Assembly: GCF_000969445.1 (NCBI RefSeq)
Contig: NZ_JZEY01000054.1
Span: forward strand, 434,001 to 498,000
Direction: 5' to 3'
DNA from: Devosia chinhatensis
GTDB lineage: Bacteria; Pseudomonadota; Alphaproteobacteria; Rhizobiales; Devosiaceae
Length of the DNA: 64,000 nucleotides
The stretch's first letter is position 1, and each line of letters begins with the position of its first letter. The position numbers were made by a program, and so were the translations under genes. Below, piece after piece: positions 36,168 through 45,701 of this stretch. The notes under the pieces are model-generated. The model did not search any database. It was given only the letters and a program-made list of their open reading frames with translations, and had not been told where the DNA came from.

Positions 36168-37673
36168 ATGAATATCATTCTCGTGCTGATCGACAGCGTC
36201 AATCGCAACGCCCTTTCGCCCTATGGTGGCAAGGAGTTTGCGACCCCAAACATGCAGGCTTTCGTCGATCGTGGCGCCTGGCGCTTCGATAATCACTTTA
36301 CCTGCAGCCTGCCATGCATGCCGGCGCGGCGGGAAATCTTCTCTGGCACCATGAACCTTCAATGGCGCCCCTGGGGCCCTCTGGAGCCCTTTGACCTTCG
36401 ACTACCCAAACTGGTCGAGCAGGCCGGCTATTCCACCGGTATGGTCACGGACCACTATCATTATTGGGAAGAATCCGCGAACGGCTATATCCAGGGCTTC
36501 CAGAGCGCCGAACTGGTGCGCGGGCATGAGCTTGATTTCTGGAAGCCGCTCCTGCCGGACAGCGACCTGCCGCAATGGGTGCGCAATGTCGAAAAGTGGC
36601 GTCCCGGCTATGGCCATCGCTATTATTCCAATATTGCCCATTTCCGCGACGAGACCGATTATTTCTCGGCAAAGGTTATGAACGGCGCATGCGACTGGCT
36701 CAAGGCGCCCAGGCAGGACAATCCCTTCTTTCTCCAGGTCGAATGCTTCGACGTGCACGAGCCCTTTGATGTGCCTGAGCCTTATGCGTCCATGTATGGA
36801 GACGGTGCCGACCGCGACAGGTTCACGCTCTGGCCGCCCTACCAGAATGCGGCACGCCAGGCGGAATTCCTAGCCGGCACGAGCGAAGAGGAATTTGCTT
36901 ATATTCGCTCCCAATATGGCGGCAAGATCACCATGACCGATCACTGGTTCGGCAAGCTGATGCAGACCATGGACGATCTGGCCCTCTGGGATGACACCAT
37001 CGTCATCGTCACCACCGACCACGGGCACGATCTGGGCGAGCGTCACGGGTTCGGCAAGCAATATCCGCATTTCGACAGCCATGCGAACATCCCGCTCCTG
37101 GTCTGGGACCCCCGCCACAAGGCCGAGGGACGGGCAGTGAGCGCGCTGACCAGCACGCTTGATATTTTCGGCACAGTGCTGGACGCCGCCGGCGTGCCGC
37201 TGCCCGAGGGTACACATTCCGGGTCCGTTCTGCCGCTCATGGCCGAGGCTGACAATGCGGGGCGCGAGGCCGTGCTCTACGGCATTTTCGGCAATGGTCT
37301 GTGTTGTACGGACGGCGATTGGACGCTGATCCAGCCGCCGGATCGAAATAAGCCGCTCTTTGCCTATTCCTCCATGGTGCCCACCACCATCGTCGCGCCG
37401 GACAAGCCGGTCGACCAGGGCTATTTCATGCCCCATGTCGACATTCCGCAATGGAAGATCCCTTTCACCGAAGACAAGCCAACCGATCGCAGGCCGATGG
37501 ACAGCGAACCAATGCTTTTCAATCGCGCGGACGACCCCGGCCAGCTCGATAACCTTGTCGGGCAACGTCCCGACGAGCTGGCCCGGATGCGCCACCTGAT
37601 GCGCGATACGCTCGCCCGCTACGGTGCGCCATCTGAACTTTTCGACCGCCTCGGCCTTGCGGCCCTATCCTGA
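36168..37673 (+). CDS. Cytoplasmic type I sulfatase (formylglycine-dependent)
   Basis: About 501 residues starting MNIILVLIDSVNRNALSPYG, with the metal-binding Asp9 and the modification motif C-M-P-A-R at Cys50-Arg54 (CxPxR), whose cysteine becomes the catalytic formylglycine. TTDHGHDLGERHG supplies the C-terminal metal ligands (Asp/His). There is no signal peptide, so it acts in the cytoplasm on imported substrate. It lies between the permease and ATPase genes of a sugar importer and is followed by its own FGE gene. Substrate: a sulfated sugar or glycoside; phosphonate- or phosphodiester-hydrolase activity is a less likely alternative given the FGE neighbour. Confidence 0.9.
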   Translation: MNIILVLIDSVNRNALSPYGGKEFATPNMQAFVDRGAWRFDNHFTCSLPCMPARREIFSGTMNLQWRPWGPLEPFDLRLPKLVEQAGYSTGMVTDHYHYWEESANGYIQGFQSAELVRGHELDFWKPLLPDSDLPQWVRNVEKWRPGYGHRYYSNIAHFRDETDYFSAKVMNGACDWLKAPRQDNPFFLQVECFDVHEPFDVPEPYASMYGDGADRDRFTLWPPYQNAARQAEFLAGTSEEEFAYIRSQYGGKITMTDHWFGKLMQTMDDLALWDDTIVIVTTDHGHDLGERHGFGKQYPHFDSHANIPLLVWDPRHKAEGRAVSALTSTLDIFGTVLDAAGVPLPEGTHSGSVLPLMAEADNAGREAVLYGIFGNGLCCTDGDWTLIQPPDRNKPLFAYSSMVPTTIVAPDKPVDQGYFMPHVDIPQWKIPFTEDKPTDRRPMDSEPMLFNRADDPGQLDNLVGQRPDELARMRHLMRDTLARYGAPSELFDRLGLAALS

Positions 37674-37684
37674 AGGACACTCCC

Positions 37685-38689
<1,005 letters not shown>

Positions 38690-38694
38690 GTGCA

Positions 38695-39642
38695 ATGACC
38701 TGCGCCTGTTGCGCGCCCAGCCGGGATGTCCGCCCGCCAGATGCGGACCTTGTGCCAGCGGTAACGCCCCTTGCATCCTTGGGCATGTCGGAGCGTCCGG
38801 TGTTCGTGCGGGGCGGCAAAACACATGTGGGCACCAATAGCCCCATGCTGGCTCAGGACGGAGAGGGTCCCGAGCGCGCAATCGTGCTGGCCGATTATAG
38901 CCTCGAAGCCCTTACCGTGACCAATGCGCGGTTTGCCGACTTCGTTGCGGCGACCGGCTATGTGACCGAGGCCGAGCGGTTCGGTTGGTCGGCGGTGTTT
39001 TTCAACACACCGGAGCGCCTGGACGCTGCAAGGCGGGCTGGGGCGGGCCTTTCCTGGTGGCATCGTGTCGAGGGCGCGACCTGGAACATGCCCGAGGGTC
39101 CCGGCTCCGATATCGAAGCGCGGATGGACCATCCCGTTGTCCAGGTGTCCTGGGCCGATGCCAATGCCTTTGCCACCTGGGTCGGCGGTCGCTTGCCTAA
39201 CGAGGCCGAGTGGGAGCATGCAGCACGCGGCGGCGCGCATCGGCAACGCTTTCCCTGGGGCGACGCCGAGCCGACCGACGAGACTGTGTTCTGTAACATC
39301 TGGCAAGGCAATTTCCCCACCTATAACAGCGAGGCCGATGGCTTCCTGCGCACCGCACCCGCCATGAGCTTCGCACCCAATGCATTGGGCCTCTACAACA
39401 TGGCGGGCAATGTCTGGGAATGGACGCGCGATCCCTACCGCATCCGCTCCAATTCGCGCCGGGCAAAGGCGCGGAACGAGCAGGCTCTGCTTCATCAGGA
39501 GAAGGTGCTCAAGGGCGGCTCCTTCCTGTGCCATATCAGTTATTGCTATCGCTACCGTATCGCCGCGCGCATGGCGCTGAGCCCCGACAGCGCCACCAGC
39601 AATACCGGTTTCCGCATTGCCTATGACGGCCACCAGAACTGA
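38695..39642 (+). CDS. Formylglycine-generating enzyme (sulfatase maturase)
   Basis: About 315 residues. It oxidises the CxPxR cysteine of type I sulfatases to formylglycine, using O2 and a copper bound by two cysteines. Those are Cys279 and Cys284 in GGSFLCHISYCYRYR, an almost exact match to the human and bacterial FGE active site and absent from the non-catalytic FGE-sulfatase-domain relatives. Other landmarks: HPVVQVSWADANAFATW, RLPNEAEWEHAARGG, NIWQGNFP, NMAGNVWEW. The N-terminus has an extra cysteine cluster (CACC, residues 3-6). ATG at 38695 has AGGTGAG ahead. Located two genes after its likely client, so a dedicated maturase. Confidence 0.95.
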   Translation: MTCACCAPSRDVRPPDADLVPAVTPLASLGMSERPVFVRGGKTHVGTNSPMLAQDGEGPERAIVLADYSLEALTVTNARFADFVAATGYVTEAERFGWSAVFFNTPERLDAARRAGAGLSWWHRVEGATWNMPEGPGSDIEARMDHPVVQVSWADANAFATWVGGRLPNEAEWEHAARGGAHRQRFPWGDAEPTDETVFCNIWQGNFPTYNSEADGFLRTAPAMSFAPNALGLYNMAGNVWEWTRDPYRIRSNSRRAKARNEQALLHQEKVLKGGSFLCHISYCYRYRIAARMALSPDSATSNTGFRIAYDGHQN

Positions 39643-39675
39643 TTTTCGCGATTTCCCGACACTAGGCAGCGTGAC

Positions 39676-41610
39676 ATGACCGACAAGACGATCCACCTGG
39701 TCTTCAAGACCCATCTCGATATCGGTTTCACCGATCACGCCAGCCGCGTGCGCCGGCAATATCATGATCAGTTCATCCCCCAGGCGCTGTCGACCGGCGA
39801 ACATTTTTTCAACGAAGATCCCGAGGCACCTGCATTCGTCTGGACCACCGGGGCCTGGCTCATCTGGGATCATCTCAATAGCCAGGATGCCGAAAAGGTC
39901 CGTCGGCTCGAGCGCGCCATCGAGCGCGGCCTCATCGCCTGGCATGGGCTGCCCTTCACTACCCATACCGAATTGATGACCCCCGCCCTCTTTCGTGCCG
40001 GGCTTTCCTATTCGGCCGAACTCGACAGGCGCTTCGGCCGGACCACAATTGCCGCCAAGATGACCGACGTACCGGGCCATACGCTGGGCATGGTCCCGCT
40101 CATGGCCGAGGCAGGCCTCAAGTTTCTGCATCTCGGGGTGAATACGGCCAGTCCCGTACCGGACGTGCCGCCGATCTTCCGCTGGCAGGCGCCGGGCGGC
40201 AAGGAGATCGTCGTGATGTATCAGGGCTCCTACGGTGCGACGGATTTTCCGGCAGGCGAGGATATTGGTCTCAGCTTCGCCCATACCAACGACAATATCG
40301 GGCCCCAGAGCGTTGGACAGACGGTCGAGGCATTGCGGCAGATGGCGCACGATCATCCTGGCGCAAGGATCATGGCCTCGACGCTCGATGCGTTCGGGGA
40401 CGCGATGTGGTCCCGCCGCGAGGCCTTCCCGATCGTGACGCAGGAAATCGGCGACAGCTGGATTCATGGCGCAGCCACCGATCCGCATAAGCTGGCCCGC
40501 TTTCGCGCCCTCTCGCGGCTTTACGATGGATTTGCCGAGCAACTCGACGAGAGGCGGCTCGCCTTTGGACGGGGCCTCACCATGGTCGCCGAACACACCT
40601 GGGGCGTCGACATCAAGACCTATCTCCGCGACGAGAACGCCTGGGATCGTGCGGATTTCGACGCTGCGCGCCGATCCGATTACCGGTTTGCTTATGCCGA
40701 ACAAAGTTGGAATGAGCAGCGTGCCTATCTCGATACCGCTGTCGCGGCGCTGGATGCCGACGACCAGGCCTTGGCAGCGGCAGCCTTGTCAGAGCTATCC
40801 GTTCCCGCACGGCCCGCCGCTAAACGAGAGGGGTATACCCTGTCGCATGAGGGCTGGCGGGCACAGGTCGATCCCGAAACCGGCTCGATCGCCGCGCTGA
40901 CAGCGCCGGACGGTCGTCAGCTGGCCGGCGCAAGTGGGTGTCTTATGGCCTATCAACACGAGAGCTTTGACTGGCAAACGCTCCAGACCCACCTCGACAG
41001 CTATTTGCAGCACCGCATCGAATGGGCAATTCTGGACCACGACAAGCCGGCCCTTGCCGCAGCAAAGACCGCGCGGACGGCGCGGTTTGCGCCGCAGTTC
41101 GAGGCGATATCGGAAGATGGTCGCACCGCGTTGGGACTTCTTCCAGAAGAGGCCCGCCGCGCGCTGGGCGGTCCGGCGGCCCATGAATTCGTGCTGACGG
41201 CCATCGATGACAATGCCGCGGAAATCATGCTGGTCCTGCGCGACAAGCCCGCCAACCGCATGCCGGAGGCCGGCTTTTTGTCCATAACGCCTGCAGATGC
41301 ACACGGCTGGGCGATGCAGAAACTGGGCCTCTGGCACAGGCCGGAAAACAATGTCACTCGAGGCGGCGGACAATTGCAGGCCTGCACGGCCCTGCGCTTT
41401 GATACCAACCGAGCCAGCGTCACCGTCGAGCTTGTCGATGCCGCGCTCGTAGCACCGGCCGCCAGCCCGTTCATGCCCTACCAGCCCCAGACGCATTCCT
41501 TTGCCGAGGGGGCTCGCGTCAATCTCTACAACAACAAATGGGGAACCAACTTCCCCATGTGGTGGGAAGGCTCAGTCGCCTTCCGCTTCGTGCTGAGATT
41601 TTCGAATTAG
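39676..41610 (+). CDS. DUF5054 / GH38-like hydrolase (alpha-mannosidase fold)
   Basis: About 644 residues. The N-terminal domain begins HLVFKTHLDIGFTD, with His13-x-Asp15 as the zinc motif of GH38 alpha-mannosidases, and THTELM and TDVPGH (Asp131 as a plausible nucleophile, followed by GH as in GH38) further on. The C-terminal half (residues about 370 on) is beta-rich. No signal peptide. It ends the sulfatase operon, so it would cleave the desulfated glycoside in the cytoplasm. The DUF5054 family is not biochemically defined to my knowledge; GH38-like chemistry is inferred from the motif pattern. Its stop is five bases from the convergent ehuA stop. Confidence 0.8.
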   Translation: MTDKTIHLVFKTHLDIGFTDHASRVRRQYHDQFIPQALSTGEHFFNEDPEAPAFVWTTGAWLIWDHLNSQDAEKVRRLERAIERGLIAWHGLPFTTHTELMTPALFRAGLSYSAELDRRFGRTTIAAKMTDVPGHTLGMVPLMAEAGLKFLHLGVNTASPVPDVPPIFRWQAPGGKEIVVMYQGSYGATDFPAGEDIGLSFAHTNDNIGPQSVGQTVEALRQMAHDHPGARIMASTLDAFGDAMWSRREAFPIVTQEIGDSWIHGAATDPHKLARFRALSRLYDGFAEQLDERRLAFGRGLTMVAEHTWGVDIKTYLRDENAWDRADFDAARRSDYRFAYAEQSWNEQRAYLDTAVAALDADDQALAAAALSELSVPARPAAKREGYTLSHEGWRAQVDPETGSIAALTAPDGRQLAGASGCLMAYQHESFDWQTLQTHLDSYLQHRIEWAILDHDKPALAAAKTARTARFAPQFEAISEDGRTALGLLPEEARRALGGPAAHEFVLTAIDDNAAEIMLVLRDKPANRMPEAGFLSITPADAHGWAMQKLGLWHRPENNVTRGGGQLQACTALRFDTNRASVTVELVDAALVAPAASPFMPYQPQTHSFAEGARVNLYNNKWGTNFPMWWEGSVAFRFVLRFSN

Positions 41611-41615
41611 CTGGC

Positions 41616-42392
41616 CTACCCGTCGAGGACTGCGGACAGGAATTCGCGCGTCCGCTCCTCGCTGGGATCGGTGAACAACTCTTCCGGCGTACCTTCCTCG
41701 CGGATCTTACCGCGATCGAAGAAGCAAACTCGGTCCGAGATTTCGCGTGCGAAGCGCATTTCGTGGGTCACCAGCAACATGGTGAGGTCATGCTCGTCGG
41801 CCAGCTTGCCGATCACATTGAGTACCTCGCCGACCAACTCGGGGTCGAGCGCGGACGTCGGCTCGTCAAACAGCAGGATGCTGGGCCGCATGGCCAGGGC
41901 CCGGGCAATGCCGACGCGCTGCTTCTGTCCGCCGGACAGCTGGCCGGGATACTTCTGGGCCTGATCGGCCAGCCCCACCAGGTCGAGCAATTCCTCGCCG
42001 CGTTGCCGTGCCTCGGCCTTCGACAGGCCTAACACCTTGACCGGAGCCTCGGTGATGTTGCGCATCACGCTCATATGCGGAAAGAGGTTAAAGTGCTGGA
42101 ACACCATGCCGAGCTTGGCGCGCATCTTGCGCAGATGCGCCTCGCTTGCCGCTTTCAGCGTGCCGTCGGCAGCCTGTTCGTGCCAGAGCGGCTCATCGTC
42201 GACGGTCACTTTGCCGCCTTCGATGCCTTCGAGCGTCATCAGGATGCGCAAAACCGTTGACTTGCCCGATCCGGACGGGCCGATGATCGAAACCTTCTCG
42301 CCGCGCTTGACCGAGAAATCGAGGTTGTTGAGGACGGTCAGATCGCCGAAGCGCTTCACCACCTTGTCGAAGTGGATGATGTCTTGGGTCAT
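41616..42392 (-). CDS. ehuA: Ectoine/hydroxyectoine ABC importer ATPase
   Basis: About 258 residues, polar amino-acid-type ATPase: Walker A GPSGSGKS (38-45), Q-loop FQHFNLFPH, signature LSGGQKQR (152-159), Walker B LLFDEP and H-loop LVTHEM. The insertion between the ATP sites ([15 protein letters not shown]) and the neighbours ehuB, ehuC and ehuD point to EhuA. Its ATG overlaps the ehuD stop by four bases. It powers uptake of ectoine and hydroxyectoine as compatible solutes or as carbon and nitrogen. Confidence 0.88.
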   Translation of the reverse strand: MTQDIIHFDKVVKRFGDLTVLNNLDFSVKRGEKVSIIGPSGSGKSTVLRILMTLEGIEGGKVTVDDEPLWHEQAADGTLKAASEAHLRKMRAKLGMVFQHFNLFPHMSVMRNITEAPVKVLGLSKAEARQRGEELLDLVGLADQAQKYPGQLSGGQKQRVGIARALAMRPSILLFDEPTSALDPELVGEVLNVIGKLADEHDLTMLLVTHEMRFAREISDRVCFFDRGKIREEGTPEELFTDPSEERTREFLSAVLDG

Positions 42393-43081
42393 TTCAATGG
42401 AATTCCTTGCTTGGGAAGCCAGCTGTCGAGCAGGCGAACGCCTGCCGAGGCCACCAGCGTCAAGATGAGGTAAATGCCGCCCACCATGGAGAGAGGGATC
42501 AGGTAATCGAAAGTTCGGTCACCCACGATCTTGGCGACGTTGAGCACTTCGAGCACGGTGACCACCGACAGGATCGGCACATCCTTCATGATCGAGACCA
42601 GGTAATTGCCCATGGCCGGAATGATGCGCGGAATGGCCTGCGGCACGATGATATGGGTGAAGGTGCGGGCAGGGCTGAGGTTGAGCGCCCGGGCAGCTTC
42701 GCGCTGGTCGGTGCCAACTGCTTCCAGGCCACCCCGATAGACCTCAGCCGTATAGGCGCTGTACTGGATGCCGAGGGCGAGGGCGCCGGTCATGAAGGCA
42801 GGCAGCACGATGCCATATTCGGGCAGCACGTAGTACAGAAAGAACAGCTGCACGAGAAGCGGCGTGTCCCTTATGAACTCGGTGACGACCTTTGCCGGCC
42901 AGCTGATAAAGGGCGATGGAACGGCCTTGAGCACCGCCCAGACAAGGCCCAGCACCAAGGCCACGGCAAACCCCAGCGTCGCCGCCTGGATGGTGACGAC
43001 CAGACCGGTCAGCAATATGGGCAGGATCGAAATGGCGAAAGCCAATGGGCTCGAAAGGTCCCATTCATATCCGAACAACAT
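42389..43081 (-). CDS. ehuD: Ectoine/hydroxyectoine ABC importer permease EhuD
   Basis: About 230 residues, five or six membrane segments, of the polar amino-acid (HisMQ) permease family, with [22 protein letters not shown] and an EAA-type loop ([22 protein letters not shown]). The gene starts four bases after ehuC ends. The assignment to EhuD rather than a generic amino-acid permease rests on gene order and on similarity to known EhuD sequences as I recall them. Confidence 0.87.
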   Translation of the reverse strand: MLFGYEWDLSSPLAFAISILPILLTGLVVTIQAATLGFAVALVLGLVWAVLKAVPSPFISWPAKVVTEFIRDTPLLVQLFFLYYVLPEYGIVLPAFMTGALALGIQYSAYTAEVYRGGLEAVGTDQREAARALNLSPARTFTHIIVPQAIPRIIPAMGNYLVSIMKDVPILSVVTVLEVLNVAKIVGDRTFDYLIPLSMVGGIYLILTLVASAGVRLLDSWLPKQGIPLK

Positions 43082-43084
43082 GGG

Positions 43085-43756
43085 TCAGCTCCTCGCCGTG
43101 CGCCAGCGACCGGCATAGAATTCGAGCGTGCGCATCAGCGCGGTCAGCACCAGCGCCATGCCGAAATAGGTCACCAGCAACATCGAATAGATGGTGGTGC
43201 TGTCCTGGGTGAAGTTCCGGATCTGCTCAGCACGAAACGCCAGGTCGCCAAGGCTGATCAGTGAGACCAGCGCCGTGTCCTTCAGGTTTTGAACCGCCAG
43301 ATTGCCAAAGGACGGCATCATTTCAGGCACTGCCTGTGGGATGGTCACGTTCCAAAGCGTCTGACGCGGCGAGAAGTTCAGCGCCCGCGCTGCTTCATGC
43401 TGGTCCTTGTGCACCGACTGGATCGCGCCGCGCACGACTTCTGCCCCATAGGCCCCGATATTGAGGCTGAGCGCCAGCACGCCGGCAACGATGGGTGGCA
43501 GGCGCAGGTCGACACCGATGGCCATTCCGGCCAGGGGCAGGGCGAAATAGAGCCAGAACAATTGCACCAGCAAAGAGGTGCCACGAAAGACCTCGATATA
43601 GGCGATGGCCAAGCTGCGCACGCCCAAATTCGGGCTCAAGCGGCCGATGCCGGCCGCAAATGCCAATATGGCGCCCAGGATTGTCGAATAGCCGGTCAAT
43701 TGAATGGTGACCCATGCCCCCTCGGAGAGGGGGCCGAAATACTCGGTCCAATGCAT
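43085..43756 (-). CDS. ehuC: Ectoine/hydroxyectoine ABC importer permease EhuC
   Basis: About 223 residues, HisMQ-type permease with VFRGTSLLVQLFWLYFALPL and the EAA loop (HEAARALNFSPRQTLWNVTIPQ). ATG at 43756 has AAGGA seven bases before it and begins MHWTEYFGPL, a typical EhuC start; the longer frame to 43786 would begin inside the preceding hairpin region. Pairs with EhuD. Confidence 0.87.
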   Translation of the reverse strand: MHWTEYFGPLSEGAWVTIQLTGYSTILGAILAFAAGIGRLSPNLGVRSLAIAYIEVFRGTSLLVQLFWLYFALPLAGMAIGVDLRLPPIVAGVLALSLNIGAYGAEVVRGAIQSVHKDQHEAARALNFSPRQTLWNVTIPQAVPEMMPSFGNLAVQNLKDTALVSLISLGDLAFRAEQIRNFTQDSTTIYSMLLVTYFGMALVLTALMRTLEFYAGRWRTARS

Positions 43757-43789
43757 CTTCAGTCCTTCAGAGGGGTGCTGCAACACGAC

Positions 43790-43817
43790 TTGGGCGGGTG
43801 CCGTCGCACCCGCCCAA
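43790..43817 (-). other. Perfect mRNA hairpin between ehuB and ehuC
   Basis: TTGGGCGGGTGC (43790-43801), loop CGTC, GCACCCGCCCAA (43806-43817): a perfect 12-base-pair GC-rich stem. It lies just after the ehuB stop and before ehuC and has no following U-tract, which suits a partial terminator or 3'-end stabiliser that keeps the binding protein in excess. Confidence 0.72.
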
Positions 43818-43838
43818 AATCAGGTCATGCGTGCTGCG

Positions 43839-44705
43839 CTAGCTGGAGGCGCAGAGCTCTTCGGTCGTGCGGGCGGACGAGCCATCAAGGTCCGCCTGGG
43901 TAAAGCCGTAGCCCGACAGGGTCTCGGCCCACGCATCTGTCTGCTTGAAATCGGCAAGGGCGGCGTTGACGGCGTCGCGCAATTCTTCGTTGCCGCTGGC
44001 AAAGGTGAAGCCACCCCAGCTGCGCACCTCTTCGCCGCCGATAATAGGATCGGTGAACGCGCCCGCAACTTCCACCGCGTCGCTCTGCGAGGCGAGGCCG
44101 CTGGCCGTCAGGCTTGTGGCGGCATAGGCGTCGGCCCGGCCCGTGGATACGGTCGAGATGGCGTCGGCATTGGCTGCGATGGTGACGAGATTGGCTTCGT
44201 CCACACCCAGCTCCTGCATCATCTCGAGCTGGTCGGCGCCGGCCATGATCGCCACGCGCAGATCCGGGTTCTGGGCGAAGTCCTCATAGGCGTGGATGTC
44301 CTTGGGATTGCCTGAGGCAACCAGAAGGCCTTCGCCATAGGAGCTGTTGGGCTCCGAAAACAGCACCTGCTGGCAGCGATCCGGAAGGATGGCCATTTCG
44401 GCAGCGACCATGTCGAAACGGTCAGCCTGAAGGCCCGGAATGAGCGAGGAGAAGTTGGTGGTCACCCACTCGATATTTTCAACGCCAAGCGTTTCCATGA
44501 TGGCCTTGGCCACATCCGGTCCGGCACCAAGGGCCTCACCGGTCGGGTCGACATAGCCATAGGGAATTTCGTTGGCCACGGCGATCCGCACCGTGCCGCT
44601 TTCCTGGATTTCCGCCAGGCTGGCCGCGCTGGCCGAAAGGGTGGTGAGCGAAGACGCCGTCAGTGCCGCCAGCGCAAGCGCTGCGGTCTTTCCAAAATGT
44701 GTCAT
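43839..44705 (-). CDS. ehuB: Ectoine/hydroxyectoine-binding protein EhuB
   Basis: About 288 residues with a signal peptide ending near residue 27 (LSASA), then a class-3 (polar amino acid) binding fold with VRIAVANEIPYGYVDPTGE, FDMVAAEMAILPDRCQQVLFSEP and SYGEGLLVASGNP. The YGYVDPTGEALGA and CQQVLFSEPN segments match EhuB proteins. ATG at 44705; a longer frame upstream lacks a ribosome site. It leads the ehuBCDA operon, divergent from a MarR regulator. Confidence 0.88.
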   Translation of the reverse strand: MTHFGKTAALALAALTASSLTTLSASAASLAEIQESGTVRIAVANEIPYGYVDPTGEALGAGPDVAKAIMETLGVENIEWVTTNFSSLIPGLQADRFDMVAAEMAILPDRCQQVLFSEPNSSYGEGLLVASGNPKDIHAYEDFAQNPDLRVAIMAGADQLEMMQELGVDEANLVTIAANADAISTVSTGRADAYAATSLTASGLASQSDAVEVAGAFTDPIIGGEEVRSWGGFTFASGNEELRDAVNAALADFKQTDAWAETLSGYGFTQADLDGSSARTTEELCASS

Positions 44706-45203
44706 TGGTCTGTCCTGATTGATTGAATTGGGCAGTGAACGCCAGCCGGAGCCCATCCCGTAGGCTGGCAGTGGGCGAGAGCTCAGAAGCCCTGCAGCCC
44801 GGAGTGGAATGGATCGGGACGCAGATGGTGCGCAAATTGGAGGTGTCGAACATGACCTGGCTGTCGCCTCTGGGCTTTGCCAGCCTGTCGTCCGCCCGCT
44901 GCGCGGCTCAGCGCAAAAGCGTGAAAGTGGCCTGATCGTTCGAAAGTCATGTCGATATGATTAGCAGCTACGAACTAAAATGCAACCCTGTCGATGGCTA
45001 AAGTTGGGCATCAAGGTGTTTTCAAAGTGTAAAGCGCTGCGAAATTAAAGGCTTATGAAAGAAAATGGCACACTGAAGGGCTTTTCCATGTCCCATCAGA
45101 TCAAATTGCTTAGTTAGATATAAATAAAAATGACTGGAGAGCCTTATGCTTGGGTTTGTTCGGTTTGGCAGTTATGAAAGGAGGGCAAACCGGGAGCGAC
45201 CTT
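44706..45203. promoter_or_regulatory. Divergent control region, ehu operon / MarR regulator
   Basis: About 500 bases between divergent genes. The stretch 44941-45140 is clearly AT-richer than its surroundings (for example TTAGTTAGATATAAATAAAAATG), as expected for promoters facing both ways. I could not find a convincing MarR palindrome. Part of the ehuB-proximal side (44706-44935) is still GC-rich. Confidence 0.45.
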
Positions 45204-45686
45204 GTGGACGATCAGACCAAGCTGGCCTTGACGGCGATGAGAAAGATCCTGCGGAAAACGGAGAACAATTCCAGGCAGATCATGCGCGACACTGGTTTGA
45301 CCCCATCGCAACTTATTTTCCTGCAAATGCTGGATGGCGCTGGTGAACAAACGGCCGGCTATGTGGCATCGCGGATGGGAATTACCCAGGCAACGACAAG
45401 TGCTTTGCTCCAGAAGCTTGAAAGTGCAGGCATGATCCTGCGCCGTCGCGGAGAAAAGGACAGGCGCCAGGCGCTGTTGTCGCTAACCGAAAAGGGGCAG
45501 GCCGTTCTGCAGATCGCTCCGGATGGCGCGCATGCCAAATTTCAGGAGAGATTTTCCCAGCTGGAGAATTGGGAGCAGCTCATGCTCGTTGCCGCCCTCG
45601 AGCGTGTTGCCGCAATGCTCGAAGAGGGGGGCGACGAGGCAGCCCCAATTCTGGATTACTCTGCCGAGCTTTCTGCCGGCAGTTGA
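45204..45686 (+). CDS. MarR-family regulator, probable EhuR-type
   Basis: About 160 residues; winged helix-turn-helix in the order PSQLIFLQML, YVASRMGITQATTSALLQKLE, then the wing with RRRGEKDRRQALLSLTEKG. Ectoine uptake operons often have a divergent MarR-type regulator, which is the position seen here. The start is uncertain: GTG 45204 has GGGAG seven bases upstream and gives a typical N-terminus, whereas ATG 45174 and TTG 45150 are in frame without a good ribosome site. It is convergent with the glycosidase gene, which ends 15 bases away. Confidence 0.83.
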   Translation: MDDQTKLALTAMRKILRKTENNSRQIMRDTGLTPSQLIFLQMLDGAGEQTAGYVASRMGITQATTSALLQKLESAGMILRRRGEKDRRQALLSLTEKGQAVLQIAPDGAHAKFQERFSQLENWEQLMLVAALERVAAMLEEGGDEAAPILDYSAELSAGS

Positions 45687-45701
45687 CCCGCAAGGCGCGG
45701 A

